Assembly: GCF_011065935.2 (NCBI RefSeq)
Contig: NZ_JAAMNH020000001.1
Span: 2,439,001-2,503,000 of the forward strand
Direction of reading: 5' to 3'
Length of the DNA stretch: 64,000 bases
Source: Clostridium estertheticum
GTDB taxonomy: Bacteria > Bacillota > Clostridia > Clostridiales > Clostridiaceae
Shown here: piece after piece, positions 53,417 to 62,783 of the stretch
Layout: each line of letters begins with the position of its first letter
Numbering within the stretch: position 1 is the stretch's first letter
Notes under the pieces: model-generated
What the model was told of the DNA's origin: nothing
Seen by the model: the letters and a program-made list of their open reading frames with translations, nothing else
Database searches by the model: none
Program-made: the position numbers and the translations under genes

Positions 53417-54758
53417 ATTTTTGTATCTCATATTCATTGACTTTATTTTGTAGTTGTCTTCGAGTGATACCCAATACTTTTGCTGTTTTTGTCATGCTAA
53501 AGTTATTTTTGACCAGTACGGTTTCTATGTATTTTTTTTCTATTGCAGATCTAAAGGCTTTTAATGTTTGATCTCCTTCATAGTCTGTAGCTGGAATCTC
53601 ATGTATTAGCAAATCATCTTTTGATATAATACCATTTTCACTAAATACTACCAGCCTTTCGATTATGTTTTTAAATTCTCGTACATTGCCTGGATAGTCA
53701 TACTGGGTTAGATATTCCCAAACCTCAGGCTCTATGGTGTGTATTTCTTTATTCATTTGCTTTGAAGCCATTGCTATGAAGTTACTAGCCAAACTATATA
53801 TGTCTTCTTTATGTTCCCTTAAAGGGGGTATTTCTATTATGATGGTGTTTATTCTATAGTAAAAATCTTCTCTAAATAGACCTTGGTCTATTAATTTTAC
53901 TATAGATTTGTTGGTGGCTGTTATAAGTCTAAAGTCTACTGGGGTACTTATGTTGCTACCTATTTTTTCTATTGCTCTGTCTTCGATGACTCTTAGTAGT
54001 TTGACTTGTGTTGATAAGGGCATGTCAGCTATTTCATCTAGAAATAGTGTTCCCATGCTAGCTGATTCAAATCTACCAATTCTTTCTTCGGTGGCACCAG
54101 TGAAAGCCCCCTTGCTATGTCCAAATAGTTCGGATTCCAATACACTTTCAGATAGAGAATGACAGTTAACTGCTACAAATGGTTTGTTTTCGCGCTCACT
54201 CTGAGTATGAATGAAGTTTGCAAATACTTCTTTTCCTACTCCTGACTCTCCAAGTAAAATGACGTTGACGTTGGTTTTGGCCACTTTTCTAGTCATATCA
54301 ATAATTTTTTTAAATTCGCTATTTTCTGATTCGAGAACTAATTTCTCTCTTTTATCATAGGTTTTAGAGTTTAGTTCTGATTTTTTGTACTCTTTATATG
54401 CTTTTTCTATTTCCTCTATGAGTTCAACAGGATCATTTCCTTTTACAAAATAAGATACTGCTCCTTTTTTCATCGCTTCTACTGCGTTAGGTACAGTGGC
54501 ATAGGCAGTCATAAGTATGACTTTGATATCATCGTCGTATGCTATTATTTTTTCTAAAAGCTCTATGCCATTCATTCCATCCATCATTAAATCCGTCACT
54601 ACCATCTGATATTTATTGTGCTTAATTTTCTCTATAGCATCTTCTGCTGAGAGTACTGTTTCTAATATATAACCTTCTATTTCAAGTATTTTAGCTAGTC
54701 CTTTTGAGTATGCTCCTTCATCATCTACTATTAATATTTGATAATTTTTACTATTCAT
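53415..54758 (-). CDS. NtrC-family response regulator
   Basis: 447 residues: receiver domain (1-120, phospho-Asp in VVTDLMM), sigma-54 AAA+ domain (150-380; Walker A GESGVGKE, sigma-54 contact loop GAFTGA, Walker B LFLDEIADM) and a Fis-type helix-turn-helix (NFSMTKTAKVLGITRRQLQNKV). It activates sigma-54 promoters when phosphorylated by the kinase encoded just upstream, ten bases away. Targets are probably the neighbouring dehydrogenase/lplA genes, though no clear -24/-12 site was found there. Confidence 0.93.
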   Translation of the reverse strand: MNSKNYQILIVDDEGAYSKGLAKILEIEGYILETVLSAEDAIEKIKHNKYQMVVTDLMMDGMNGIELLEKIIAYDDDIKVILMTAYATVPNAVEAMKKGAVSYFVKGNDPVELIEEIEKAYKEYKKSELNSKTYDKREKLVLESENSEFKKIIDMTRKVAKTNVNVILLGESGVGKEVFANFIHTQSERENKPFVAVNCHSLSESVLESELFGHSKGAFTGATEERIGRFESASMGTLFLDEIADMPLSTQVKLLRVIEDRAIEKIGSNISTPVDFRLITATNKSIVKLIDQGLFREDFYYRINTIIIEIPPLREHKEDIYSLASNFIAMASKQMNKEIHTIEPEVWEYLTQYDYPGNVREFKNIIERLVVFSENGIISKDDLLIHEIPATDYEGDQTLKAFRSAIEKKYIETVLVKNNFSMTKTAKVLGITRRQLQNKVNEYEIQK

Positions 54759-54768
54759 TCACTATCTC

Positions 54769-56796
54769 CTATTTCAATATTAGTATGGGGTCATTTATCT
54801 TTGTTGGAAGTGTAATGATAAACTTTGAGCCTTCACCAATTTTACTTTCCACTCTAATTGTTCCTTCCATCTTTTGTACTTCGTTATATACAATAAACAA
54901 TCCAAGGCCAGTGCCCCCACTTACTTGCTTAGTAGTGTAGAATGGATCAAATAAGTACATTTGTGTATTTGCATCCATGCCTATTCCTGTGTCAGATACT
55001 TCTATGATTATATTTTCATAGCTTTTGAACGCTTGTACCTGAAGTATACCTCCTTGCTGCATAGCATTCGTTGCATTTGAAAAAAGGTTTAGTAGGATAT
55101 GTTTCAGTGATTCACTATATAGCTCTACTTCTAAATCTCTTTCCACGTATAGCTTAAAATCTATATGTTTTTGCTTTAAGGCTTTTTGATTAAGTTCATA
55201 AAGATTTGCTATGAAATCTTTGACTTCTATATTGTGTATTTTGTTATCAGAAAGCCTTGAAAAGTTTAAAAGATTATCTATGATTTTATTGGCTCTAGTT
55301 ACTGAAGTTTCTATTGTATCTATTGCCTCTTTTTTATCCTCTTCTTTTTCCATACGTCTAAGTAAATATGTATAGTTTCTAATGATTCCAAGAGGCGTCC
55401 TTATTTCGTGTGCAATGCCTGCAGCAAGCTGACCAACAGCCGCCATTTTACTTGATTGCAACATCTTTTGCTGCGCAAATTTTAAATCAGTGATATCTTC
55501 CATCATTATAAGTACGCGCTCTCTAGTGTTTGGTACTTTATCCAGTAGATAAGTTCTCACTTTAAATGTTCTATTTTGATATTCTACTGCTTTTTCTACT
55601 GAAGTTCTAGTTTCAAATATGTCTTTAATGAGGCAAACGTCACAGTTGCTTCCTAGTATTCCGTTGATATTTTTGCAGTGCATATGTTTTACCACATCTA
55701 CAGAGGATCCTATATACTCACAAAATGCTGTATTGGATTCAGCAACAAAGCAGTCCTCGTTTACCACCACCATTAAATGAGTGGTAAGTCCATTGAAAGT
55801 AGTCTCTAATTCGTTTTTTGAAATACTGAGTGCATTTGTTTGTTTTTTGACCTCTATTTTTAGTTCTCTGTTCCAATAGTAAAAAAATAGAGCAAATATC
55901 ATTGCTAGGACTATAGCATATTTAACATAAAGCATATATATCTCAGCGTTATTATTTTTCATGATTAAAGGTGATATGCCAAACCATTTTCCATATATTC
56001 TTTCCATGGTGTTATCTTTTTGCAGCTGATATATTGCTTTGTTAAGTATGGTTACTAATCTTTCATTGCCTTTTTTCACTCCTATTAGGGCTGGCCTCTC
56101 GTACAAGTATTCATTTAATATTGAATATTCGCGGCTCAGTCCTTCTTGAGTTAAATAATAGTTTATTACTGATTCATCTCCAAGGACCGCATCTACGTCG
56201 CTCTTTTCCAGGCGGCTAATAGCGTCTCTTAAATTTTTAGTTTCAACTCCATGTACATCAGTATAATTTTCAGCTAAATGCTCAAATATATAGTCACCTT
56301 TTATTGCGGCTATAGTTTTCCCTTTTATATCCCCAGGTGTTTTGATATTAGTATTATTTTTTTTTATTAATATAGCACCTCTTTGATAGTATATAGGATC
56401 AGTAAATATAAAGCTTCGAGAGCGATCCTTGGAAGCGTGCATATCGCAAAAATCTATATCTCCACGTTCCAGTGCTGTAAGGGCATCATTCCAAACCATA
56501 GGTTTCATTTTTATTTTGACTCCTAGTTCTATAGAAAGCGCATTGAAATAATCTATTACGAGTCCCTCATACTGTCCACTATCTGAATTTAAATATCTTA
56601 GCGGTGGGGTATTTTGATCTGATCCGTAAATCAAGTCTCCATATTCTTTCAAATACTCTTTATCAGAGGCATTTAGCCGTTGGTCTTTAGAAAAAAATTC
56701 CACTATGTTCATGTTGTGTTCTATTTTGAAATAACTATTTGCAAATATAAGTGCAGTTATTATAATTAAAAATCCTAATATATATTTTTTCTTCAT
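54769..56796 (-). CDS. Sensor histidine kinase with solute-binding (SBP3) sensor domain
   Basis: About 675 residues. A membrane helix (5-22) is followed by an extracytoplasmic SBP_bac_3-like domain (around 40-270; YEGLVIDYFNALSIELGV, VWNDALTALERGDIDF), a second helix (around 290-310), a PAS domain with several Cys (CKNINGILGSNCDVC), a dimerisation H-box (AAGIAHEIRTPLG) and an ATPase domain (NATNAM, DTGIGMD, GGTGLGLFIV). SBP3 sensors typically bind amino acids. The ATG at 56796 is preferred to the GTG at 56808. It pairs with the NtrC-type regulator. Confidence 0.92.
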   Translation of the reverse strand: MKKKYILGFLIIITALIFANSYFKIEHNMNIVEFFSKDQRLNASDKEYLKEYGDLIYGSDQNTPPLRYLNSDSGQYEGLVIDYFNALSIELGVKIKMKPMVWNDALTALERGDIDFCDMHASKDRSRSFIFTDPIYYQRGAILIKKNNTNIKTPGDIKGKTIAAIKGDYIFEHLAENYTDVHGVETKNLRDAISRLEKSDVDAVLGDESVINYYLTQEGLSREYSILNEYLYERPALIGVKKGNERLVTILNKAIYQLQKDNTMERIYGKWFGISPLIMKNNNAEIYMLYVKYAIVLAMIFALFFYYWNRELKIEVKKQTNALSISKNELETTFNGLTTHLMVVVNEDCFVAESNTAFCEYIGSSVDVVKHMHCKNINGILGSNCDVCLIKDIFETRTSVEKAVEYQNRTFKVRTYLLDKVPNTRERVLIMMEDITDLKFAQQKMLQSSKMAAVGQLAAGIAHEIRTPLGIIRNYTYLLRRMEKEEDKKEAIDTIETSVTRANKIIDNLLNFSRLSDNKIHNIEVKDFIANLYELNQKALKQKHIDFKLYVERDLEVELYSESLKHILLNLFSNATNAMQQGGILQVQAFKSYENIIIEVSDTGIGMDANTQMYLFDPFYTTKQVSGGTGLGLFIVYNEVQKMEGTIRVESKIGEGSKFIITLPTKINDPILILK

Positions 56797-56865
56797 TGTT
56801 TTTTTCACCCTGTATTATTATAACATGCAAATAGAATATTTTTTGTTAATTTTGAATACTATGAG

Positions 56866-56883
56866 TATTAAGTAATAATTATT
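56866..56883. repeat. 18-base AT-rich motif upstream of the kinase gene
   Basis: Second copy of TATTAAGTAATAATTATT; see 53281-53298. It is 58-75 bases before the annotated GTG of the kinase. Confidence 0.4.
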
Positions 56884-56915
56884 TGGAAAAAAATATGAGA
56901 ATACGGAGGAAAACT

Positions 56916-57377
56916 ATGAAGAAAAAATTACTAATAGGTGGTGCTATCGCAATCATATTAATTATCATAAGTGTTATAGCATTTAATAACATAAGTATCT
57001 ATAAAGAAAAGGAAGAAACTAGAATTATTTATATCATGGATTCTTATGTAAAAAACAATAAAAATTATGTGGTTATAGATTTTATAGAATGGTTAGGACC
57101 AGGCGATTGGAGAAAGATAAAAGAAATTGAAGGGTTTAAGGGAAATGAGGAGGAGTGTAAAGATCAATTTTTGTTAGATGATTATTATATATATAATGAA
57201 AAGAAAGAAAATATAGTTATGGAAGTTGATAAACAAGCTGAAATAGTAAGACTACCAGTTAGTGGAGAGCCTAGTCCATACAATGGTTCATTTGGAGAAT
57301 TTTCTATTCATCATCCTCATGAAATTACAATTAAAAAAGGCATTATAACCAAGATAGAGCAAAGGTATATTCCTTGA
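56916..57377 (+). CDS. Membrane-anchored hypothetical protein
   Basis: About 153 residues with an N-terminal membrane anchor or signal (KKKLLIGGAIAIILIIISVIAFNN) and an extracytoplasmic part with acidic and Tyr-rich stretches (WLGPGDWRKI, DDYYIYNEKKENI). CGGAGGA precedes ATG 56916. No family was recognised. It lies divergent from the kinase and convergent with the had regulator. Confidence 0.65.
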   Translation: MKKKLLIGGAIAIILIIISVIAFNNISIYKEKEETRIIYIMDSYVKNNKNYVVIDFIEWLGPGDWRKIKEIEGFKGNEEECKDQFLLDDYYIYNEKKENIVMEVDKQAEIVRLPVSGEPSPYNGSFGEFSIHHPHEITIKKGIITKIEQRYIP

Positions 57378-57397
57378 AACTCCAATGCTCATATATT

Positions 57398-59038
57398 TTA
57401 CAATTTTATAGAACCACTTTTGATTTTTCGGTGTATTGTGCAAGGGTTAACTCCGAGTTCTTTAGAAGCATTCACAACGGAGCCATGTTTTTCTATGGCT
57501 TTGGGGATCATTATTTGGTCCACTATACCATATACAATATTTAGATTACTATGGCCATTTATTATAACACTAGGCATATCATTTAAAGAATCGTAAACCT
57601 CACTTAAGCTCATGAATATGCTAAGGTCATCCTCACTGATAACATCATTAGCTGCAAGGACAATTAACCTTTCTATCATATTTTTAAGTTCTCTTATGTT
57701 TCCCGGCCAATCATACTTAGAAAGTATTTTTATTGCTATTGGTGAAAATCTTAAACATCTATTATATTTTTTGTTATAAAAATCAAGGAAATACTTAATT
57801 AAAGGAATAATATCCTCTTTTCTATCTTTGATAGACGGAATTTTAATTGGTATAACATTAAGGCGATAATATAAATCTTGTCTGAATTTTTTACTGTTAT
57901 GAAGTTCCGCTTCAGATACATTTGTAGCACTGATATATCTTATATTTAACCTTATAGGTGTTGTCCCACCTATTCTTGTGAATTCATTTTCCTGTATTAC
58001 CCTGAGGATTTTTGTTTGCATTGGCAATGGTAATTCCCCAATTTCATCAAGAAAAATGGTACCTCCATTGGCTTCTTCTAAAAGGCCTTTTTTACCACCT
58101 CTTTTAGCGCCTGTAAAGGTTCCCTCTTCATAGCCGAAAAATTCAGATTCCAAAAGTTCTGTGGGTATTGCACTACAGTTTATTGTAATAAAAGGTTTTT
58201 CTCGCCTGGGACTATAGTTATAAATCATCCTGGCAATAATTTCTTTACCAACACCTGATTCTCCAGTAATAAATATGGATGAGTCATAAGCAGCTGCTCT
58301 TATGACCATTTTTTTGATGTTATCAATAACATTACTTTGACTAATATATTCTATAGTTTCAGGCTGTTTAATATCCAGATTTGTGCTTGTTTGTAATTTT
58401 ATTAATCGGGTAATATCGCGACCAGTAAGTACACCACCCTTTAAATCACCATTATTATGGAAAAAAGGCATAGCTGTGTAGGCAAGGATTTTTCCACTTG
58501 GATATTTAACATTTCTATAAATTTTCTCTTTAATTTTTAGCATATCAATAATAATAGGATCTTTTACCAAACCTCTTTGTGATATGTCATAAATGCTTTG
58601 ACCAAGTGCTTCACAGCGATTAAAGGGCAAAAGAACATCGCAAAGGTCATTCATTTTTTCAATTATACCCTGTTCATTGAAAATAACAATTACCTCATCA
58701 ATATCATTTATAACATTCTCTACAGTTTTATTATTAATAACAGAGCTATCAAACATATACATAATATTAAGTGAATTACCTTCCGCAGTTAGAATATGTA
58801 TGCTAACAGGACAAGGGATGCCGTTCATTAAAATACAGCGGTGGCTAGTTTCCTTTTCTAAAATATCTTCATACTTGAAATCTATATCAAGGTCTTGTAT
58901 ATTCTTTAGAATTTTGATTTTTGTATACTCTAAAATACTGTTCATTATGGTATTAGTATATAATACTTGTCCAGTATCATTACATACAATTATCGGATTA
59001 TATATTTTGTTTAACATATCTTCTGAAATAGTATTCAT
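57398..59038 (-). CDS. Sigma-54 activator with PAS domains, probable had operon regulator
   Basis: 546 residues. Two PAS-like domains in the N-terminal 220 residues (IYNPIIVCNDTGQVLYTN; DEVIVIFNEQGIIEKMND) would bind the effector. The AAA+ domain has Walker A GESGVGKE, the sigma-54 contact loop as GTFTGA rather than GAFTGA, and Walker B IFLDEIGELP. A Fis-type helix-turn-helix ends the protein (SVVNASKELGVNPCTIHRKI). It has no receiver domain, so it senses a metabolite directly. It is divergent from hadA, which has a -24/-12 promoter, so control of that operon is very likely. Confidence 0.9.
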   Translation of the reverse strand: MNTISEDMLNKIYNPIIVCNDTGQVLYTNTIMNSILEYTKIKILKNIQDLDIDFKYEDILEKETSHRCILMNGIPCPVSIHILTAEGNSLNIMYMFDSSVINNKTVENVINDIDEVIVIFNEQGIIEKMNDLCDVLLPFNRCEALGQSIYDISQRGLVKDPIIIDMLKIKEKIYRNVKYPSGKILAYTAMPFFHNNGDLKGGVLTGRDITRLIKLQTSTNLDIKQPETIEYISQSNVIDNIKKMVIRAAAYDSSIFITGESGVGKEIIARMIYNYSPRREKPFITINCSAIPTELLESEFFGYEEGTFTGAKRGGKKGLLEEANGGTIFLDEIGELPLPMQTKILRVIQENEFTRIGGTTPIRLNIRYISATNVSEAELHNSKKFRQDLYYRLNVIPIKIPSIKDRKEDIIPLIKYFLDFYNKKYNRCLRFSPIAIKILSKYDWPGNIRELKNMIERLIVLAANDVISEDDLSIFMSLSEVYDSLNDMPSVIINGHSNLNIVYGIVDQIMIPKAIEKHGSVVNASKELGVNPCTIHRKIKSGSIKL

Positions 59039-59187
59039 ATAACACCATGCCTTTCAAAATAAAATAAAGCCTTGAAATTACAAAATTAATTGTTAATATA
59101 ATAACGTTATAATATCATATTTTTCTCGATAAAGATAGAAAATAATGCATATTTTAAATGTAAAAAATTGAATACGCATAAAAATAA

Positions 59188-59219
59188 TGCATAATGCAAC
59201 AAAAAATTGCATTATGCAA
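59188..59219 (+). promoter_or_regulatory. Palindromic upstream activator sites for the had operon
   Basis: TGCATAATGCA (59188-59198) and TTGCATTATGCAA (59207-59219) are palindromes with a central odd base, their centres 20 bases apart, i.e. two helical turns. A further ATGCAT lies at 59145-59150. At roughly -100 to -135 from the sigma-54 start site they fit enhancer sites for the divergent activator. Confidence 0.75.
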
Positions 59220-59293
59220 GAGATTTTAATAAATTCTCGTGTAAAAGCTTGTTAAAAAATAGACTTAGTGTGGTTTCCTAAACAAGTGATATT

Positions 59294-59309
59294 TGGCATG
59301 ACTTTTGCT
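59294..59309 (+). promoter_or_regulatory. Sigma-54 (-24/-12) promoter of the had operon
   Basis: TGGCATG-ACTT-TTGCT matches the consensus TGGCAYR-N4-TTGCW exactly. It lies about 100 bases before the hadA ATG. Confidence 0.93.
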
Positions 59310-59408
59310 TTAACATATAGTGTGTAAAAGGTTACAATCTTTAAAGGTTTATAATACTTAAATATATATAATGCCTAAATATAAAAAAATATTGAAAGGA
59401 TGATTAAA

Positions 59409-60620
59409 ATGGATGATAACAAATGGCTATTAAAAGGAATTAAAGTTGTTGAATTTGCAACATTTATCGCTGCACCATGTGCTGCTAGAATGCTTGCTGA
59501 TTGGGGTGCAGATGTTATTAAGGTAGAGCCTATTTCTGGAGAAAACATGAGGGGTATTGGCTGTGTATACTCATCTCCTTGCCAGGATGATGAAAATCCT
59601 TGGTTTGAAAATGAAAACTTCAATAAAAAAAGTATTTGCGTTAATGTAAAATCTACAGAAGGTATGGAAGTATTTCATAAACTACTTGCCGAGGCAGATA
59701 TTTTTGTTACAAATGTTAGAGTGCAAGCTCTTGCAAAACTTGGATTATCTTATGAACAGCTTAAGGTAAAATATCCTGGTTTAATATTTGTTCAAGCTTT
59801 AGGCTATGGAGAAGAAGGTCCACTAAAAGATAAACCTGGATTTGACTACACCTCATATTTTGCAAGAGGTGGTGTTATGTCTTCACTTATGGAAAAAGGT
59901 ACTACTCCAACAAATGTTGCTGCAGGATTTGGTGATCACTATGTAGGTATTGCTCTTGCAGCAGGTGCATGCGCAGCTCTTGTAAAAAAAGCTAAAACAG
60001 GCACGGGAGAAAAGATAACAGTAAGTCTTTACCATATGGGTATTTATGGACTTGGTTCTATGATTATGTCTGATCAGTACGGAAATAAAATGCCAATGTC
60101 TAGACTTAGTCCAAACTCTCCTGTTTGCAATTCATACCAATGTAAGGATGAAAAATGGATTCAATTAGCATTAATACAATATGATCAATGGATTGAAAGA
60201 TTCTTTAAGGCTATTAGTAGACAAGATTTAATGAATGATGATAGATATAATACCCGTAATGGAATGGTGGAAAATGTTGAGTCAATGGTTACTATTGTTG
60301 CAGAGGCAATGCTTAAAAAAACTCTTGATGAATGGGAAAAAGTTCTTATTGAATGTGATATTCCATTTGAAAGGGTTCAGTCTTGTGCAGATATTGCAGT
60401 GGATGAACAGGCTTGGGCAAACGACTATTTAGTAAAGAAAATATATGATTCAGGTAATGAAGGTATTTTAATCAATTCACCTGTTAAATTTGGAGAAATG
60501 GGTATTAGGGAAATGACTCCTGCTCCAAGACTTGAAGAAAATACAGATGAAATCTTAAGTTCAATTGGATATAGCATAGAAGAAATTAAGACTTTAAAAT
60601 CAGGCAAACTAGTTAGATAG
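59409..60620 (+). CDS. hadA: (R)-2-hydroxyisocaproate CoA-transferase
   Basis: About 403 residues, CaiB/BaiF (family III) CoA-transferase: GIKVVEFATFIAAPCAARMLADWGADVIKVE at the start and a conserved Asp in the GFDYTSYFARGG region. In leucine fermentation it moves CoA from isocaprenoyl-CoA to 2-hydroxyisocaproate. The ATG at 59409 is spaced about eight bases from AAAGGA; the ATG at 59400 is too close. It is first in the operon hadA-hadI-hadB-hadC-acdB, the order known from C. difficile. Confidence 0.92.
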   Translation: MDDNKWLLKGIKVVEFATFIAAPCAARMLADWGADVIKVEPISGENMRGIGCVYSSPCQDDENPWFENENFNKKSICVNVKSTEGMEVFHKLLAEADIFVTNVRVQALAKLGLSYEQLKVKYPGLIFVQALGYGEEGPLKDKPGFDYTSYFARGGVMSSLMEKGTTPTNVAAGFGDHYVGIALAAGACAALVKKAKTGTGEKITVSLYHMGIYGLGSMIMSDQYGNKMPMSRLSPNSPVCNSYQCKDEKWIQLALIQYDQWIERFFKAISRQDLMNDDRYNTRNGMVENVESMVTIVAEAMLKKTLDEWEKVLIECDIPFERVQSCADIAVDEQAWANDYLVKKIYDSGNEGILINSPVKFGEMGIREMTPAPRLEENTDEILSSIGYSIEEIKTLKSGKLVR

Positions 60621-60717
60621 TTTTAGTGAAATTGTAAGTAAGGCATATTACTCGAAATGATAGCATATAAATTTGCAATTTATTTAAAGGTGCCTAAATA
60701 GGAAAGGACAGGATAGT

Positions 60718-61539
60718 ATGTATACAATGGGACTCGACATAGGCTCTACAGCAACCAAGGGTGTAATTATTGAAAGTGGTGTAAAAATCGTGGCTACTGC
60801 AACTATATCCTCAGGTACAGGTACTACAGGACCTGCAAGGGCATTGAAAGAATTATTTGGGAAGCTGGATATTACACGTTCTGATATTGAAAAGATAGTA
60901 GTAACTGGGTATGGAAGAATGAAATATTCTGATGCTGATAAGCAAATTAGCGAGCTGAGTTGTCATACAAAGGGAGTTAACTTCTTAGTTCCTAGTGCTA
61001 AAACTATTATAGACATTGGTGGTCAAGATGCAAAAGCATTAAAGCTTAATGAAAGTGGTAAGTTAGTTAATTTTGTTATGAACGATAAGTGCGCTGCTGG
61101 CACAGGAAGATTTTTAGATGTTATGGCAAGAGCACTTGAAGTTAATGTTTCAGATTTAGGTGACTTGTCTGCTAAATCTACAAAGGAAATTCCTATAAGT
61201 AGTACATGTACTGTTTTTGCAGAATCAGAGGTAATTTCTCATTTATCCAATGAAGTAGCAATTGAAGATATTATTGCTGGTATTCATGCTTCAGTAGCTA
61301 AAAGGGTTTCTAGTCTTGCAAAAAGAGTAGGTATCCAGGAAAGTGTTGTAATGGTAGGTGGGGTGGCAAGAAATAGAGGGGTTGTTAGAGCTATGGAAGC
61401 AGCCCTTGGACTTGAAATTATTGTGCCAGATTTAGCACAACTTACTGGAGCATTAGGAGCAGCTTTGTATGCATTCGATGAACTTGAAAGTAAAGAACTT
61501 AAAAATAATGAACTTGAAAGCAATGAAATTGAAAACTAA
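60718..61539 (+). CDS. hadI: Activator of 2-hydroxyisocaproyl-CoA dehydratase
   Basis: 273 residues, ASKHA ATPase fold (GLDIGSTATKG, DIGGQDAKALKL, VGGVARNRGVV). Cys125 in NDKCAAGTGRF and Cys164 in SSTCTVFAES are the ligands of the [4Fe-4S] cluster shared between two subunits. With ATP it injects one electron into HadBC, recycling many turnovers. It is oxygen-sensitive in known members. The last residues are a Glu/Asn/Leu-rich tail (ELESKELKNNELESNEIEN), unlike the conserved core. Confidence 0.94.
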   Translation: MYTMGLDIGSTATKGVIIESGVKIVATATISSGTGTTGPARALKELFGKLDITRSDIEKIVVTGYGRMKYSDADKQISELSCHTKGVNFLVPSAKTIIDIGGQDAKALKLNESGKLVNFVMNDKCAAGTGRFLDVMARALEVNVSDLGDLSAKSTKEIPISSTCTVFAESEVISHLSNEVAIEDIIAGIHASVAKRVSSLAKRVGIQESVVMVGGVARNRGVVRAMEAALGLEIIVPDLAQLTGALGAALYAFDELESKELKNNELESNEIEN

Positions 61540-61562
61540 TCAAAGGTTTGAGGAGGAGAAAA

Positions 61563-62783
61563 ATGAGCGATAAATTATCATCAAAAGAAGTAATAAGCAA
61601 TTTATTAGCAAAGCAGTACGAAAATGCATTTGAGGCTAAAGCAAAGGGTGAACCTGTAGGTTGGTCCACATCTGTATTTCCTCAAGAGCTTGCGGAGTGT
61701 TTTGGGCTTAGTGTATGCTATCCTGAAAATCAAGCAGCAGGAATAGCTGCAAAAAGAGAATCACTGAAATTATGTGGTATTGCAGAGGACACAGGATACT
61801 CTAATGACATATGTGCTTACGCAAGAACTAATTTTGGATTTCTTGAAAATGGCGGTTGTGAAAGCTTAGATATGCCTCGTCCTGACTTTCTATTATGTTG
61901 TAACAACATTTGTAATCAAGTTGTTAAATGGTATGAAAATATCTCTAAGGAATTAAATATACCACTTATTTTGATTGACACTACATTTAACAATGAATAT
62001 GAAGTTAGTCAGGAAAGAATAGATTATTTAAAAGGTCAATTTGATGAAGCTATTAAACAGTTAGAAGTGATTTCTGGAAAGAAATTTGACCCTAAAAAAT
62101 TTGAAGAGGTCATGAAGATTTCTACTAAAAACGGTAAGCTTTGGAAGTATTCAATGAGTTTACCTTCAGCAAAGCCATCTCCTATGAATGGGTTTGATTT
62201 ATTCAACTATATGGCAGTTATTGTTTGTGCAAGAGGTAAACAGGAAACAACTGATGCTTTTGAACTATTAATTGCAGAATTAGAAGAGAGAATTAAAAAT
62301 AAGGAAACAACCTTTAGGGGAGAAGAAAAATTTAGAATCATGATGGAAGGCATACCTTGCTGGCCATATATTGGATTTAAAATGAAAACATTATCAAAAT
62401 ATGGTGTTAATATGACGGGGAGTGTTTACCCTGATGCCTGGGCTTTAGAGTACGAAGTCAACGATCTAGATGGAATGGCAAGAGCCTATAGTAGTATGTT
62501 TAATAATGTAAATTTAGATAGAATGACTAAATTCAGAATAGATTCTCTAAAATCAGGTGACTGCGATGGTGCTTTCTACCATATGAACAGAAGCTGTAAA
62601 CTGATGAGTCTTATGCAATATGAAATGCAAAGGAAGGTATACGAAGCTACGGGTTTACCTTATGCGGGTTTTGATGGAGATCAAGCAGATCCAAGGAATT
62701 TTACAGAGGCTCAATTTGAAACAAGAATACAAGGTTTAGTTGAAGTAATGGAAGAAAGAAAAATAACTGGAGGTAATGACTAA
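61563..62783 (+). CDS. hadB: 2-hydroxyisocaproyl-CoA dehydratase, subunit alpha
   Basis: About 406 residues of the HgdB/FldB family. Fe-S ligand cysteines are visible in the segments FGLSVCYPENQAA, LLCCNNICNQVVKW and MNRSCKLM. It removes water from (R)-2-hydroxyisocaproyl-CoA by a ketyl radical route. GAGGAGG precedes ATG 61563. Its stop overlaps the hadC ATG (TAATG). Confidence 0.93.
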   Translation: MSDKLSSKEVISNLLAKQYENAFEAKAKGEPVGWSTSVFPQELAECFGLSVCYPENQAAGIAAKRESLKLCGIAEDTGYSNDICAYARTNFGFLENGGCESLDMPRPDFLLCCNNICNQVVKWYENISKELNIPLILIDTTFNNEYEVSQERIDYLKGQFDEAIKQLEVISGKKFDPKKFEEVMKISTKNGKLWKYSMSLPSAKPSPMNGFDLFNYMAVIVCARGKQETTDAFELLIAELEERIKNKETTFRGEEKFRIMMEGIPCWPYIGFKMKTLSKYGVNMTGSVYPDAWALEYEVNDLDGMARAYSSMFNNVNLDRMTKFRIDSLKSGDCDGAFYHMNRSCKLMSLMQYEMQRKVYEATGLPYAGFDGDQADPRNFTEAQFETRIQGLVEVMEERKITGGND

